Shown here piece by piece: positions 10,260-17,819 of a stretch of 64,000 bases of DNA. This DNA is from JACVRX01 sp963831385 (lineage in GTDB: Bacteria; Actinomycetota; Actinomycetes; Jiangellales; Jiangellaceae): the NCBI GenBank assembly GCA_963831385.1, contig CAWHPW010000017.1:1-64000 (forward strand), given 5' to 3'. Both the position numbers and the translations under genes were made by a program. Numbering within the stretch: position 1 is the first letter of the stretch; each line of letters begins with the position of its first letter. The notes under the pieces are model-generated. The model was not told where the DNA came from. It did not search any database and worked only from the letters and a program-made list of their open reading frames with translations.

Positions 10260-10727
10260 GGACTCCCTTCCAGGCACCCTTTGGCGTAGCACGAGTACAG
10301 CCACCTGCACATGGGCCCGTGCCATCATCTCGACACTAGACGATCACCGATCTAAATCACCCGGGAAGGGACGAGGGTCCCGCGAACCCTGAAACGTGGC
10401 TAAGAGTCCGTCTCTTGGCGCTGCTCAGACTGATGCCGTAGCGCTCAGTCAGCGTGCGCTGTGTAGTCCCACTGCGCTGTCGCGGAGCAGGTCGCTGATG
10501 ATCTGCTCGCCCAACCGACCGACGAGCCGCCAGCATCGGCGAGCCACAGGACGAGAGCGGTGAGCGCCCACTTGTGAACGCAGCGGGCCGCCACGCAACC
10601 TGGAACGCCGTTGGCATCGCATGGCTCTATCCAGGCCGGAAAAGAAATAGGTGCCGCAATGTCCGCTATCGAGGCGTGCTCACAAACAATTGGGCAGGAC
10701 GCGGTAATCGAGTGCTAAAATCACAGC
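10260..10727. other. 468-base spacer with a possible recombinase-HTH trace
   Basis: No gene is supported in this spacer. On the minus strand around 10400-10460 it encodes LTERYGISLSSAKRR, which resembles the helix-turn-helix tail of serine recombinases or transposases, but nothing else of such a gene is present. The right-hand third is visibly richer in A/T and leads into the APH gene. It may be a mobile-element scar. Confidence 0.3.
10716..10721 (+). promoter_or_regulatory. -10 element for a leaderless APH-family gene
   Basis: TAAAAT ends six bases before the GTG at 10728, and there is no Shine-Dalgarno sequence. This spacing places transcription initiation at or next to the start codon, as in leaderless actinobacterial mRNAs. 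No convincing -35 box was seen. Confidence 0.5.
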
Positions 10728-11489
10728 GTGGAAGAAAGACTCGTCGGGCAAACGAATCAGGACGTAGTCCGAATTGGTGATACCGTGCGGCGCAGAATGC
10801 ACGCGTGGAGCCCTGCTGTTCATGATCTCCTGCACTACCTCACGACGGTACACTTTCGATACTCGCCACGCCTGCTTGGCGTGGATGACCGTGGCCGTGA
10901 GATTTTGACATATATTCCGGGAACATCAGGGAAGGATGCCTGGGCGAGAGTCGTGCCCACGGAAGGATTGCGCGCCTTCGCAACGCTGCTCCGCGTCTAC
11001 CACGAGACTGTCGCGGATTTTGAGCCCACAAACCATGAGTGGGCATTATCCACCCAGAAGCCAGGGTTCGATGAGATTATCTGCCATGGCGACTTTGGCC
11101 CGTGGAACTTGGTATGGAATGGCTTCGAGCCAGTCGGCATTCTGGACTGGGACTTTGCCCACCCTGCGCCGACAACCTACGACGTGGCCTATGCGCTCGA
11201 GTACGTCGCCCCTTTTCGTGCTGATGATGAGTGCGTAAAATGGCTGAGCTACCCCGCTCCGCCGGACCGCCGGCACCGGATCGAGGTATTTGCAGACGGA
11301 TATGGCCTGTCAACAACTCAGCACCTCGTGGATCAGGTCATTTCCACTCAGGAAGCCCAGATTTTGCACGTCAGGAACTTGTCCGACAAGGGCTTGCATC
11401 CTCAGGTCGAATGGGTCAACAGCGGATTCCTGGGTGAATTGACTGCTAGAGTCGAGTGGACCAGGGCACACCGAAATCTGTTCGAATAG
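10728..11489 (+). CDS. Aminoglycoside phosphotransferase (APH)-family kinase
   Basis: A 253-residue APH/choline-kinase-fold protein. The catalytic loop HGDFGPWNLVW and the DWDFAHPAP metal-binding segment (in place of the DFG motif) are clear. The N-terminal nucleotide-binding lobe is short. Substrates in this family range from aminoglycosides and macrolides to small alcohols, and sequence alone does not decide. The gene looks more A/T-rich than its neighbours and contains a TTA leucine codon at 11046-11048, which is rare in high-GC actinobacteria and is often found in acquired or development-regulated genes. Its upstream spacer carries a possible recombinase trace, so recent acquisition is plausible. 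Convergent with the SufR-like regulator gene. Confidence 0.8.
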   Translation: MEERLVGQTNQDVVRIGDTVRRRMHAWSPAVHDLLHYLTTVHFRYSPRLLGVDDRGREILTYIPGTSGKDAWARVVPTEGLRAFATLLRVYHETVADFEPTNHEWALSTQKPGFDEIICHGDFGPWNLVWNGFEPVGILDWDFAHPAPTTYDVAYALEYVAPFRADDECVKWLSYPAPPDRRHRIEVFADGYGLSTTQHLVDQVISTQEAQILHVRNLSDKGLHPQVEWVNSGFLGELTARVEWTRAHRNLFE

Positions 11490-11523
11490 AGGTTACGGTT
11501 GCGGTGAGAGGTCGCCGTGGCGC

Positions 11524-12204
11524 TCAGACGAGGGTGACGCAGCATCCCTCAGGGAGAGGATCCAGCACGGCCCGCACGCCGCTGTGTAGGTGGCCCTCGA
11601 GCAGCCCCTTCACGAACGAGAGATTGGCGCCACAGACCAGCTCTCGATGTGCTCGGGACAGCTCCCCGAACGGGCAGTTGCGCAACCTGATCACGCCTTC
11701 GTCTTCATACGGCTCGTAACCTCGGTCGGCCAGGACTGAGCGAACGCGGGTGGTGGCGCTACGGGTTCGCTTGCGACGACCAGCGGTTTCCCCGGCGACC
11801 TCGGCCCCGAGGGCACGAGCAGCTCGATTCAGTTCTGTGCCGGCTCGGCCAGCGGGATCCGCTTCGATGGCACGAGCAAAAAGCTCGGCGATGACCTGGT
11901 AATCACGGGCAGGCAGGGCGACCTCGACAGCATCGGTGACGCGCTGATACAGCTTGGCGGTACGGCCGGCGCCAGGCCCACTGCGTCCGCCCAGGCGCTC
12001 GAAACGCGTCTCGAGTAGCCCGGCCGCGACCAGCTTGTCCAGGTGATAGGCGGCCAGTGCTCTGGAGATGCCGACCTGCTCGGCCGCCTCGTCCCGTCCA
12101 ACGCCCCCGTCGCGGCTGGTGACGCAGCGGTACAAGTCTCGTCGGAGCGAGTCGCCAAGGCTGGCAAGCGCGACGAGACGGCGATCGAGTTCTGCCTGAC
12201 TCAT
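11524..12204 (-). CDS. SufR-like HTH transcriptional regulator with Cys/His cluster
   Basis: A 226-residue regulator. A winged HTH lies at about residues 35-75 (EAAEQVGISRALAAYHLDKL). The C-terminal half has a Cys/His set spaced like the SufR (Rv1460-type) iron-sulfur ligands: Cys177, Cys191, His205 and Cys221, in NCPFGELSR, ELVCGANLS, EGHLHSG and PLPEGCC. SufR family members bind a 4Fe-4S cluster and repress iron-sulfur assembly operons; here no suf genes are nearby, so the target may be its own promoter and the divergent secreted protein. TAGAAT (12210-12215, minus strand) sits five bases before ATG 12204, suggesting a leaderless transcript. Confidence 0.75.
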   Translation of the reverse strand: MSQAELDRRLVALASLGDSLRRDLYRCVTSRDGGVGRDEAAEQVGISRALAAYHLDKLVAAGLLETRFERLGGRSGPGAGRTAKLYQRVTDAVEVALPARDYQVIAELFARAIEADPAGRAGTELNRAARALGAEVAGETAGRRKRTRSATTRVRSVLADRGYEPYEDEGVIRLRNCPFGELSRAHRELVCGANLSFVKGLLEGHLHSGVRAVLDPLPEGCCVTLV

Positions 12205-12303
12205 ACTTCATTCTAAGACAAGAAAACCTTGACCCGACGAATGCGTGATTCTAAGATTAAGCTTTCTTAGCTATAGGGCTGTGCTGCGACCGAGGAGCGA
12301 GCC
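12205..12303. promoter_or_regulatory. Divergent promoter region with candidate operator for the SufR-like regulator
   Basis: The 99-base spacer is A/T-rich. TTCTAAGA occurs twice, at 12211-12218 and 12249-12256. The second copy is part of an inverted repeat CTAAGA (12251-12256) and TCTTAG (12265-12270) with an eight-base centre. The first copy overlaps the minus-strand -10 element. The layout fits a repressor that controls both divergent genes. Confidence 0.5.
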
Positions 12304-13461
12304 ATGCGGGCACCCAAGAGCCCAACGCGCCGCCGCCACACTCGTCGGGCCGGATGGTCGATCGTGCTCAGTACCGCGCTGCTGTCCATTGCATCGCCTG
12401 CATCCGCGGCGACCTGGAACCCGGTACCCAGTCCCAACGCCACTCAGTTCAGCAATGTCCTCTGGGGAGCCGACGCGTTATCGCCGAGCAGCGCTTGGGC
12501 CGTGGGCCGAGCGGACACGGGCACGGTGCCCATCCACCGTCCGGTGATCGAGCGATGGAACGGCAGCCGTTGGAGCATCTCGGCCAGCCCGCTGCCACCG
12601 GGCGGCGGCGACCTGAGAGACGTCGACGCCTTCTCCACCACCAACGCCTGGGCAGTTGGATTCACTGCCAGCAGCACCGGCTACAACACCCTGACAGAGC
12701 GGTGGAACGGCAGCCGCTGGAGCATCATCTCGAGCCCCAGCGTGAGTGCGCAGAACTACCTCGTCGGGGTCAAGACGCTTTCCCCGAGCAATGCCTGGGC
12801 GGTCGGCAGCCACAACGTTCCCGGCAGTCTGGCCTTCAGCACGCTGGCAATGCGCTGGGACGGCAGCACCTGGAGCATTGTCCCCAGCCCGGACACTGCC
12901 AGCTTCGAAAACCACCTCAACGCCATCGACGGGACGTCACCCGATGACCTATGGGCGGTCGGCCACAGCCAGAACGGCGACTACTCGGTCAAGGAGCCGC
13001 TGATCCAGCACTGGAACGGATCGGCTTGGAGCATCGTCCGCAGCCCGACCGCACTCGACGCCTCGCTCGAGGGCGTCGTCGCGCTGGCGAGTGACGACGT
13101 CTGGGCGGTCGGCTCGATGTTCTCTCTCGCGCAGCTCTGGCACGTTCCGTTCGCGTTGCACTGGGACGGCCACAGCTGGACCAACGTGTCGGTGCCAAGC
13201 CCGACGTCCCAGGGCGGCCGACTCTTCGGCGTGACTGCGCTCTCACCCACCCAGGTGTATGCAGTCGGCCAGGCGCCGAACATCCCGTCGCTGGTGATGC
13301 GGTGGAACGGCCAGAACTGGGCCACGGAGACCACCCCGACCACCGGCACGGTGTGGGATGCCACTGCGGTGGCGCCCGGCACGGTGTGGGCAGTTGGGCA
13401 GCGCGGGAATCCCAACGTCGGGGTCGGTCGGACCTTCATCCTGCGCACCACCAACGGCTGA
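12304..13461 (+). CDS. Secreted repeat protein, predicted beta-propeller
   Basis: A 385-residue exported protein. A twin-basic N-terminus (RRRHTRRAGW) precedes a hydrophobic segment and an ASPASAA cleavage site. The mature part is built from about seven repeats of 45-50 residues, each with RWNGSRWSI-like and ALSPSNAWAVG-like motifs (WAVG recurs throughout). This is the pattern of a beta-propeller with Trp-rich blades. No catalytic residues are evident. ATG 12304 has GGAG about seven bases upstream. It is divergent from the SufR-like regulator and probably co-regulated with it. Confidence 0.7.
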   Translation: MRAPKSPTRRRHTRRAGWSIVLSTALLSIASPASAATWNPVPSPNATQFSNVLWGADALSPSSAWAVGRADTGTVPIHRPVIERWNGSRWSISASPLPPGGGDLRDVDAFSTTNAWAVGFTASSTGYNTLTERWNGSRWSIISSPSVSAQNYLVGVKTLSPSNAWAVGSHNVPGSLAFSTLAMRWDGSTWSIVPSPDTASFENHLNAIDGTSPDDLWAVGHSQNGDYSVKEPLIQHWNGSAWSIVRSPTALDASLEGVVALASDDVWAVGSMFSLAQLWHVPFALHWDGHSWTNVSVPSPTSQGGRLFGVTALSPTQVYAVGQAPNIPSLVMRWNGQNWATETTPTTGTVWDATAVAPGTVWAVGQRGNPNVGVGRTFILRTTNG

Positions 13462-13490
13462 CCTCGCGCCTGACCGGCGGCCGGAGAGCG

Positions 13491-13675
13491 TCATGAGGCA
13501 GCCCGGTCGAGGCCGTCGAGGATCAGATCCAGCCCGAACTCGAACTCGTTCGCGTACGCGTAGCCGGGCTGAAGAGCGTGCTCGACGGCCATCTCGGTGA
13601 GGTAGGGATACTCGTCGGCCGGGAACTGGCCGAAGATCGTCTCCGCCACCGCTTCGAGCTCCTCGGCGAGCTCGT
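13491..13675 (-). pseudogene. 3' remnant of a TetR-family regulator gene
   Basis: About 60 codons match only the C-terminal end of TetR-family ligand domains: ELAEELEAVAETIFGQFP, ADEYPYLTEMAVEHA, then FEFGLDLILDGLDRA. The HTH half is absent. Its upstream edge coincides, on the opposite strand, with the truncated edge of an oxidoreductase gene fragment, so both genes were cut at the same point. Confidence 0.75.
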
Positions 13676-13802
13676 CGAGGCCGGCAAGGTCACCCTGGTC
13701 ATCGAGAAGACGTATCCGCTGGCCGCGGTCGCCGAGGCGGTCCGGCATCTGGCGGAAGGCCAGGCCCGCGGGAAACTCGTCGTCACCGTGTTTGCGACAT
13801 GA
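13663..13802 (+). pseudogene. 3' remnant of a zinc-type NADPH:quinone oxidoreductase gene
   Basis: Some 45 codons match the end of medium-chain dehydrogenase/quinone reductase proteins: ELVEAGKVTLVIEKTYPL followed by AVAEAVRHLAEGQARGK and a VVTVFAT terminus. The Rossmann fold and GroES-like domain are missing. The fragment starts where the opposite-strand TetR fragment ends. Such reductases often sit divergent from a tetR gene, so a single deletion of both 5' halves and the promoter between them explains the arrangement. Confidence 0.75.
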
Positions 13803-13856
13803 TCGGGCCCCGGCAGCCAGGCGACAGCAGCCAGGGCCCGAATCTTCCCCGGCGGG

Positions 13857-14030
13857 TCAGTTATTAAAGACGTCCTTGATCTTCTCGCCGGTCTGCTTGA
13901 CATCGGCGCTGACCTGGTCGGCCTTACCCTCGGCCTCGAGCTGCTCGTCATCGGTCAGCTTGCCTGCGGCCTCCTTGGCCTTGCCGCCAGCATCCTCGGC
14001 CATGTTGCGAGCCTTGTCATCGGCACCCAT
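13857..14030 (-). CDS. CsbD-family stress protein
   Basis: A 57-residue CsbD-like protein: hydrophilic, helical, with DDKARNMAEDAGGKAKEAAG and the KADQVSADVKQ segment. The family is strongly stress-induced in many bacteria but has no defined activity. ATG 14030 is preceded by GAGGAGG at ideal spacing. It lies 49 bases after the photolyase stop on the same strand, so it probably belongs to the photoreceptor-photolyase transcript. Confidence 0.8.
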   Translation of the reverse strand: MGADDKARNMAEDAGGKAKEAAGKLTDDEQLEAEGKADQVSADVKQTGEKIKDVFNN

Positions 14031-14079
14031 CGTTGCGACCTCCTCGTGGGGCGACCCCACCGTTGGGGCCATCCGGTGC

Positions 14080-15429
14080 TCATCTCTTACCCGCATGAGC
14101 GCGTTTACTCACCTCGACGTCGACCAGCGGGGACGGATAGTCCAGCTTGCGACGGGTACGCGAATCGAGCCGCCACGGCGTATGGACCTCAGGTCCGTCG
14201 ATACCGGCGAGCTCTGGAACGTAGCGGCGCACATACCGGCCATCGGGATCGAATCGTCTCGCCTGGCGCAGCGGGTTGAGGACGCGGTTCGGCCGGGTGT
14301 CGTTGCCCGTGCCGGCGACCCACTGCCAGTTGCCACCGTTGTTGGCGACATCTCCGTCGACGAGCCAGTGGAAGAAGTGGGCGGCGCCTGCCCGCCAGTC
14401 GATGCGCAGGCGCTTGGTGAGAAACGACGCCGTGATGAGCCGAGCTCGGTTGTGCATCCAGCCCTCGGCGAGTAGCTGGCGCATTCCGGCGTCGACAATG
14501 GGCAGGCCGGTCCGGCCCTGCTGCCACGCCTGCAGGGCGTGTCCGTCGTCATGCCATCGCGTTCCCCGCGGCCGGTAGTCGCGAGTCGCGATCTCCGGAA
14601 ACGCGACGGTGACCTGACCGAAGAAATCACGCCATGCGAGCTGCCGGACCTGTTCGGGCGAGTGGCCTCGCAACCGCTGCGCAATCGCGAGTGGAGAGAC
14701 GCAGCCGAAGTGCAGATATGGACTCAGCCGCGACGTGTCGTCCGCGGCGAGGTCGTCGAGTTCGATGTCGGCAGACCGGGCCCGGCGGACTGCGGCGTCG
14801 AGCACTCGCCTCGCAGCCGTCTCGCCGCCGTCGGGCAGCCGCGGCGAGCAGGTCCCGGTGACCAGCTCAGCCTTGGTCGGCAGCCGCCCGACGGCGAGGC
14901 CAGGTGCCATGGAGATCTGTCGCGGCGCCTGTTCCACCGGCCGCCACCTCGCCGCCGCCCAGGCCCGCCAGTACGGCGTGAACACCCGGTAATGGTCGCC
15001 ACCGGTCGGTCGCAGCTGGTCAGCCGGCACGACAGTGGTGCCCGGATACCTCCGGAACTCGACCCGCCTACCTGCGCACGCGTTCGACAATGCCTCTTCG
15101 CGCCGGGCCGCGTACCGGCTGACGTCGGCGGTGACGACGACAGCTTCGGCGCTGGACTCGTTCACCACCCGCATCGTCTCCTCGACGACGTCGCCGCGGC
15201 GCACGAGCAAGTCGCCGCCCAAGCGCCGCAACTCTGTACGCAGGTCCGCGAGAGCGTCGACCAGAAAGGCGCAGCGGTTCGGCGCGGCGAATGACCCGGA
15301 CAAGATCCGCTCGTCCAGCACGAACAGCGGGACCACCCGTCGCGACGCGCGGCACGCGTCCGCCAGTGCCGGGTGGTCCCTGATCCGCAAGTCGCGGTTG
15401 AACAAGACCACCGTGGTCTCAGGCGGCAT
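14080..15429 (-). CDS. phr: Deoxyribodipyrimidine photolyase
   Basis: A 449-residue class I photolyase/cryptochrome protein, which repairs UV-induced pyrimidine dimers using blue light and FAD. The N-terminal antenna domain begins TTVVLFNRDLRIRDHPALA. The FAD domain shows SPYLHFGCVSP, WHNRA-type EGWMHNRARLI, and the signature NNGGNWQWVAGTGND, then FDPDGRYVRRYVPEL. ATG 15429 overlaps the end of the B12-type regulator gene by 11 bases, which implies translational coupling. The arrangement light-sensing regulator followed by photolyase is known from LitR/CarH loci. Confidence 0.93.
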   Translation of the reverse strand: MPPETTVVLFNRDLRIRDHPALADACRASRRVVPLFVLDERILSGSFAAPNRCAFLVDALADLRTELRRLGGDLLVRRGDVVEETMRVVNESSAEAVVVTADVSRYAARREEALSNACAGRRVEFRRYPGTTVVPADQLRPTGGDHYRVFTPYWRAWAAARWRPVEQAPRQISMAPGLAVGRLPTKAELVTGTCSPRLPDGGETAARRVLDAAVRRARSADIELDDLAADDTSRLSPYLHFGCVSPLAIAQRLRGHSPEQVRQLAWRDFFGQVTVAFPEIATRDYRPRGTRWHDDGHALQAWQQGRTGLPIVDAGMRQLLAEGWMHNRARLITASFLTKRLRIDWRAGAAHFFHWLVDGDVANNGGNWQWVAGTGNDTRPNRVLNPLRQARRFDPDGRYVRRYVPELAGIDGPEVHTPWRLDSRTRRKLDYPSPLVDVEVSKRAHAGKR

Positions 15430-16288
15430 GACCCGGGCCGTTGTCCAGGGTGGCCAGAAACTCCAGTGCATCTACGGCGTCGCCGGCCCATCCATCGGCG
15501 CCGAGCGCATCGGCGATCTCGGCCGACCGGATTGCGGGCCCGCCGACCAGGATGGTCACCAACGGGGCTGCTGCACGCAGTGCCTGTATCGCGTCGCGGA
15601 TGCTGTCCGCGTACCGGCTGACGCTCATGCTCAGCCCGACCGCCCGTGGCCCGTTCGGGACCGCCTCGACGGCAGCGACCAGATCGGGGATAGGGGTGTC
15701 CGCGCCGAGTTCGACGACCGACCAGCCCGCCCCCCGCAGGACGGCGGCAAGCATTGCGAGCGGAAGCGCATGCGGGTCACCCGGCGCACCGGCCAGCACG
15801 ACCGTGCCCCGTGCGCGCCCGCGGCGGGTGAACCGAGGACTGAGCCGGCCGAACAAGCGGAGCGCAACCGAGGTGACCCGGTGTTCGTCACCGACGTTGA
15901 GCTCACCGCTTTCCCACTTGTTCCCGACCTCGCGAAGAACGGGAGCGAGGATGTCGAGCACGGCACCTTGGGGTGAGGCCCCAGACACCATCGCCGTCTC
16001 CAGCACTCCCCACGAGCCGGGCTCGTCTCCCGCCAGCAGCCGGGCGAGCAGGCGCGGTCGGTAGTTCGCCGCCGACGACTGGCGCCGGCGGCCTCGGCCA
16101 GCGGGCGTCTGCTGAAGCCGCTCGACGTCGGGGGGCCTGATCCACCACCGGCCGCCCTCCTGAACCGCGGGAAGTCGGCCGAGACGAACGTACCGGTAGG
16201 CAGTCATGTAGTGGACGCCAAGCCGATCGGCGGCTTCGCGGAGGCCGATGCGTTCCGCGAAGCCGTCGCCCGAGCCGGAGGTCGTCAC
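15419..16288 (-). CDS. Cobalamin-binding photoreceptor-type transcriptional regulator (CarH/LitR class)
   Basis: A 289-residue regulator. Residues 14-60 form a MerR/excisionase-type HTH (LREAADRLGVHYMTAYRYVR). Residues 75-160 match the B12-binding helical cap, with the photoreceptor signature W-x9-E-H at Trp125, Glu135 and His136 (KWESGELNVGDEH). A Rossmann-type cobalamin domain follows. The lower-axial His is His173 in GDPHALPLAM, but the usual DxHxxG glycine is Pro176. CarH/LitR proteins bind adenosylcobalamin in the dark, repress carotenoid and photolyase genes, and release DNA on illumination. GTG 16288 has AAAGG upstream. It is divergent from crtYc and heads a likely carH-phr-csbD operon. 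Confidence 0.88.
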   Translation of the reverse strand: MTTSGSGDGFAERIGLREAADRLGVHYMTAYRYVRLGRLPAVQEGGRWWIRPPDVERLQQTPAGRGRRRQSSAANYRPRLLARLLAGDEPGSWGVLETAMVSGASPQGAVLDILAPVLREVGNKWESGELNVGDEHRVTSVALRLFGRLSPRFTRRGRARGTVVLAGAPGDPHALPLAMLAAVLRGAGWSVVELGADTPIPDLVAAVEAVPNGPRAVGLSMSVSRYADSIRDAIQALRAAAPLVTILVGGPAIRSAEIADALGADGWAGDAVDALEFLATLDNGPGHAA

Positions 16289-16292
16289 CGCA

Positions 16293-16309
16293 CCTTTCAG
16301 AACTAAACT
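16293..16309. promoter_or_regulatory. Candidate light-regulator operator/promoter between carH-type gene and crtYc
   Basis: The divergent spacer contains TTTCAG-AA-CTAAAC at 16295-16308, an imperfect palindrome. The right arm includes TAAACT (16304-16309), a fair -10 for the plus-strand crtYc transcript; the left arm could serve the minus-strand regulator gene. An almost identical block occurs at 20384-20400 in the other divergent spacer of the carotenoid island (16 of 19 aligned bases match). Confidence 0.6.
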
Positions 16310-16329
16310 CGTGGACCGACGAATCGACA

Positions 16330-16680
16330 GTGGAGCGCGAAATCGACCGGTACCAGTACCTGCTGCTCATGGCTGCGTGCCTGGTCGTGACTCTTCCCTT
16401 GGAGTTGGTCGTGGGCGCGCGGGTATACCGGCGGCCGGGCCGCTTGCTCGTGGTGTTGGCGCCGGTCGTCCTGGTGTATTTGGTCTGGGATGCGATGGCG
16501 ATCCGACGCGGGCACTGGGCTTTCGCGTCGCAGTACACGACCGGCGCAACGCTGCCCGGCGGGATTCCGGTGGAGGAACTGGCGTTCCTCGTCGTCATAC
16601 CCGTCTGCGCCCTGCTGACCTTCGAGGCGGTCGGCATCCTGTGGCCTCGGTTGGTGAACGCACGGAGACGCCGTGGCTGA
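16330..16680 (+). CDS. crtYc: Lycopene cyclase, CrtYc subunit
   Basis: A 116-residue membrane protein of the heterodimeric actinobacterial lycopene cyclase family. Three hydrophobic helices are visible and the conserved PVEE motif (GGIPVEELAFLVVIP) is intact. Together with CrtYd it forms the ring on lycopene in the membrane. The GTG at 16330 follows the shared palindromic promoter. It overlaps crtYd by eight bases. Beta versus epsilon ring specificity cannot be read from sequence. Confidence 0.85.
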   Translation: MEREIDRYQYLLLMAACLVVTLPLELVVGARVYRRPGRLLVVLAPVVLVYLVWDAMAIRRGHWAFASQYTTGATLPGGIPVEELAFLVVIPVCALLTFEAVGILWPRLVNARRRRG

Positions 16681-17041
16681 GTACACCATCGTCGCGACCG
16701 CGTCAGTCGTTGTTGTGATCGCGCTCGAGGCATTGGTGCTTCGTAACGGGTTGTTTCGCCAGCCGGCGTATTGGGTGACCCTGGGAATCGTCGTGGCATT
16801 CCAGGTCCTAGTCGACGGCTGGCTGACGAAGCTGTCGGCGCCGATCGTCACGTATGACCCGAAGTTCAACACCGGGGTGCGCTTCCCGTGGGACATCCCG
16901 GTCGAAGACTTCCTCTTCGGCATTGCGCTGGTCACGCTCACGCTCTCGCTGTGGGTGCGGCTCGGACGCCGACCGGCCGGAGCAGAGCGGCGATCGCGAC
17001 CGCTGACTTCTGCACGGCCGGAACACGGGCCCGGTGAGTGA
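16673..17041 (+). CDS. crtYd: Lycopene cyclase, CrtYd subunit
   Basis: The 122-residue partner of CrtYc, with three membrane helices and the conserved PVEDF motif (PWDIPVEDFLFGIAL). GTG 16673 lies inside the end of crtYc, so the two are translated together. The last 35 codons overlap the 3' end of convergent crtB by 104 bases, an unusually long antisense overlap. Confidence 0.85.
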   Translation: MAEYTIVATASVVVVIALEALVLRNGLFRQPAYWVTLGIVVAFQVLVDGWLTKLSAPIVTYDPKFNTGVRFPWDIPVEDFLFGIALVTLTLSLWVRLGRRPAGAERRSRPLTSARPEHGPGE

Positions 17042-17819
17042 AGACGTCGTAGTCGGCGGCCTCGATCCGGTCCAGGATGCGGGAGTACAACAACCGGGCA
17101 GTGGCGACGCAACGGGCTGACCGGGACGGCAGGAACGCCAGACCGGCGTCGGCAGCGGCATAGATCCGGCGCGTCCGCGCGATCTCGAAGCGCATCAGGT
17201 CGCGCCACTGGGGTGTGACCGTCCGGTTCCAAGGATCGGCGCCGAACCGCTCGAGGTCTTCCGTGGGCAGATACACCCGACCCCGATCGAGGTCCTCCCC
17301 GACGTCGCGCAGGAAGTTCGTGAGCTGGAACGCAATTCCCAGGTCGCGAGCCGGCCTCAAGGCCGCGCCGTCGGTTGGCCGCAAGACCGGAAGCATCATC
17401 TCGCCGATCACTGCGGCCGAGCCGTCCATGTAGTCGCACAAGTCGGGCCAGGTCGGATAGCTCGCCGTGGTGAAGTCCATCGCCATCGAGTGCAGGAACC
17501 GGTCGAAGCAGCCCGGGTCGATGCCAGTTTCACGGACCGTCGCGACGACAGCCGCGAACACGGGATCGGCCGAGTGGCCAGCGCAGAGATCGGCGCGGAA
17601 CCGGTCACCGAAGGCCGCCAGCGCCGTAACGCGTGCCGCGACCGGCTGGTCGGCGCGTTCGTCGACGACGTCGTCGGCGAGGCGACAGAACGCGTAGACC
17701 GCGTGCACGTGACGCCGGGCATCCGACGGCAACAACATCGCCGCGGTGGAATAAGTCTTGCCGTACGACCTCGCGATGCGGGCACACAGGCGATACGACC
17801 GCCGCAATTCGGGGCTCAC
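16938..17819 (-). CDS. crtB: Phytoene synthase
   Basis: A 293-residue phytoene/squalene synthase that condenses two geranylgeranyl diphosphates to phytoene. Both metal-binding Asp motifs are visible: YAFCRLADDVVDE and FLRDVGEDLDRGRVYLP. The Tyr/Arg-rich RIARSYGKTYSTAAMLLP start region is typical. GTG 17819 overlaps the crtI stop (GTGA), so the start is fixed by coupling. It is the last gene of the crtE-crtI-crtB operon. Confidence 0.93.
   Translation of the reverse strand: MSPELRRSYRLCARIARSYGKTYSTAAMLLPSDARRHVHAVYAFCRLADDVVDERADQPVAARVTALAAFGDRFRADLCAGHSADPVFAAVVATVRETGIDPGCFDRFLHSMAMDFTTASYPTWPDLCDYMDGSAAVIGEMMLPVLRPTDGAALRPARDLGIAFQLTNFLRDVGEDLDRGRVYLPTEDLERFGADPWNRTVTPQWRDLMRFEIARTRRIYAAADAGLAFLPSRSARCVATARLLYSRILDRIEAADYDVFTHRARVPAVQKSAVAIAALLRPVGVRAAPTARA

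Noticed and set aside
10357..10617. Small minus-strand coding region with a recombinase-like HTH
   Set aside because: Only about 15 residues look familiar; no catalytic domain and no ribosome-binding site.
16330..17041. C50 carotenoid cyclase assignment for CrtYc/CrtYd
   Set aside because: No UbiA-type carotenoid prenyltransferase gene (crtEb/lbtBC-like) is present in the cluster.
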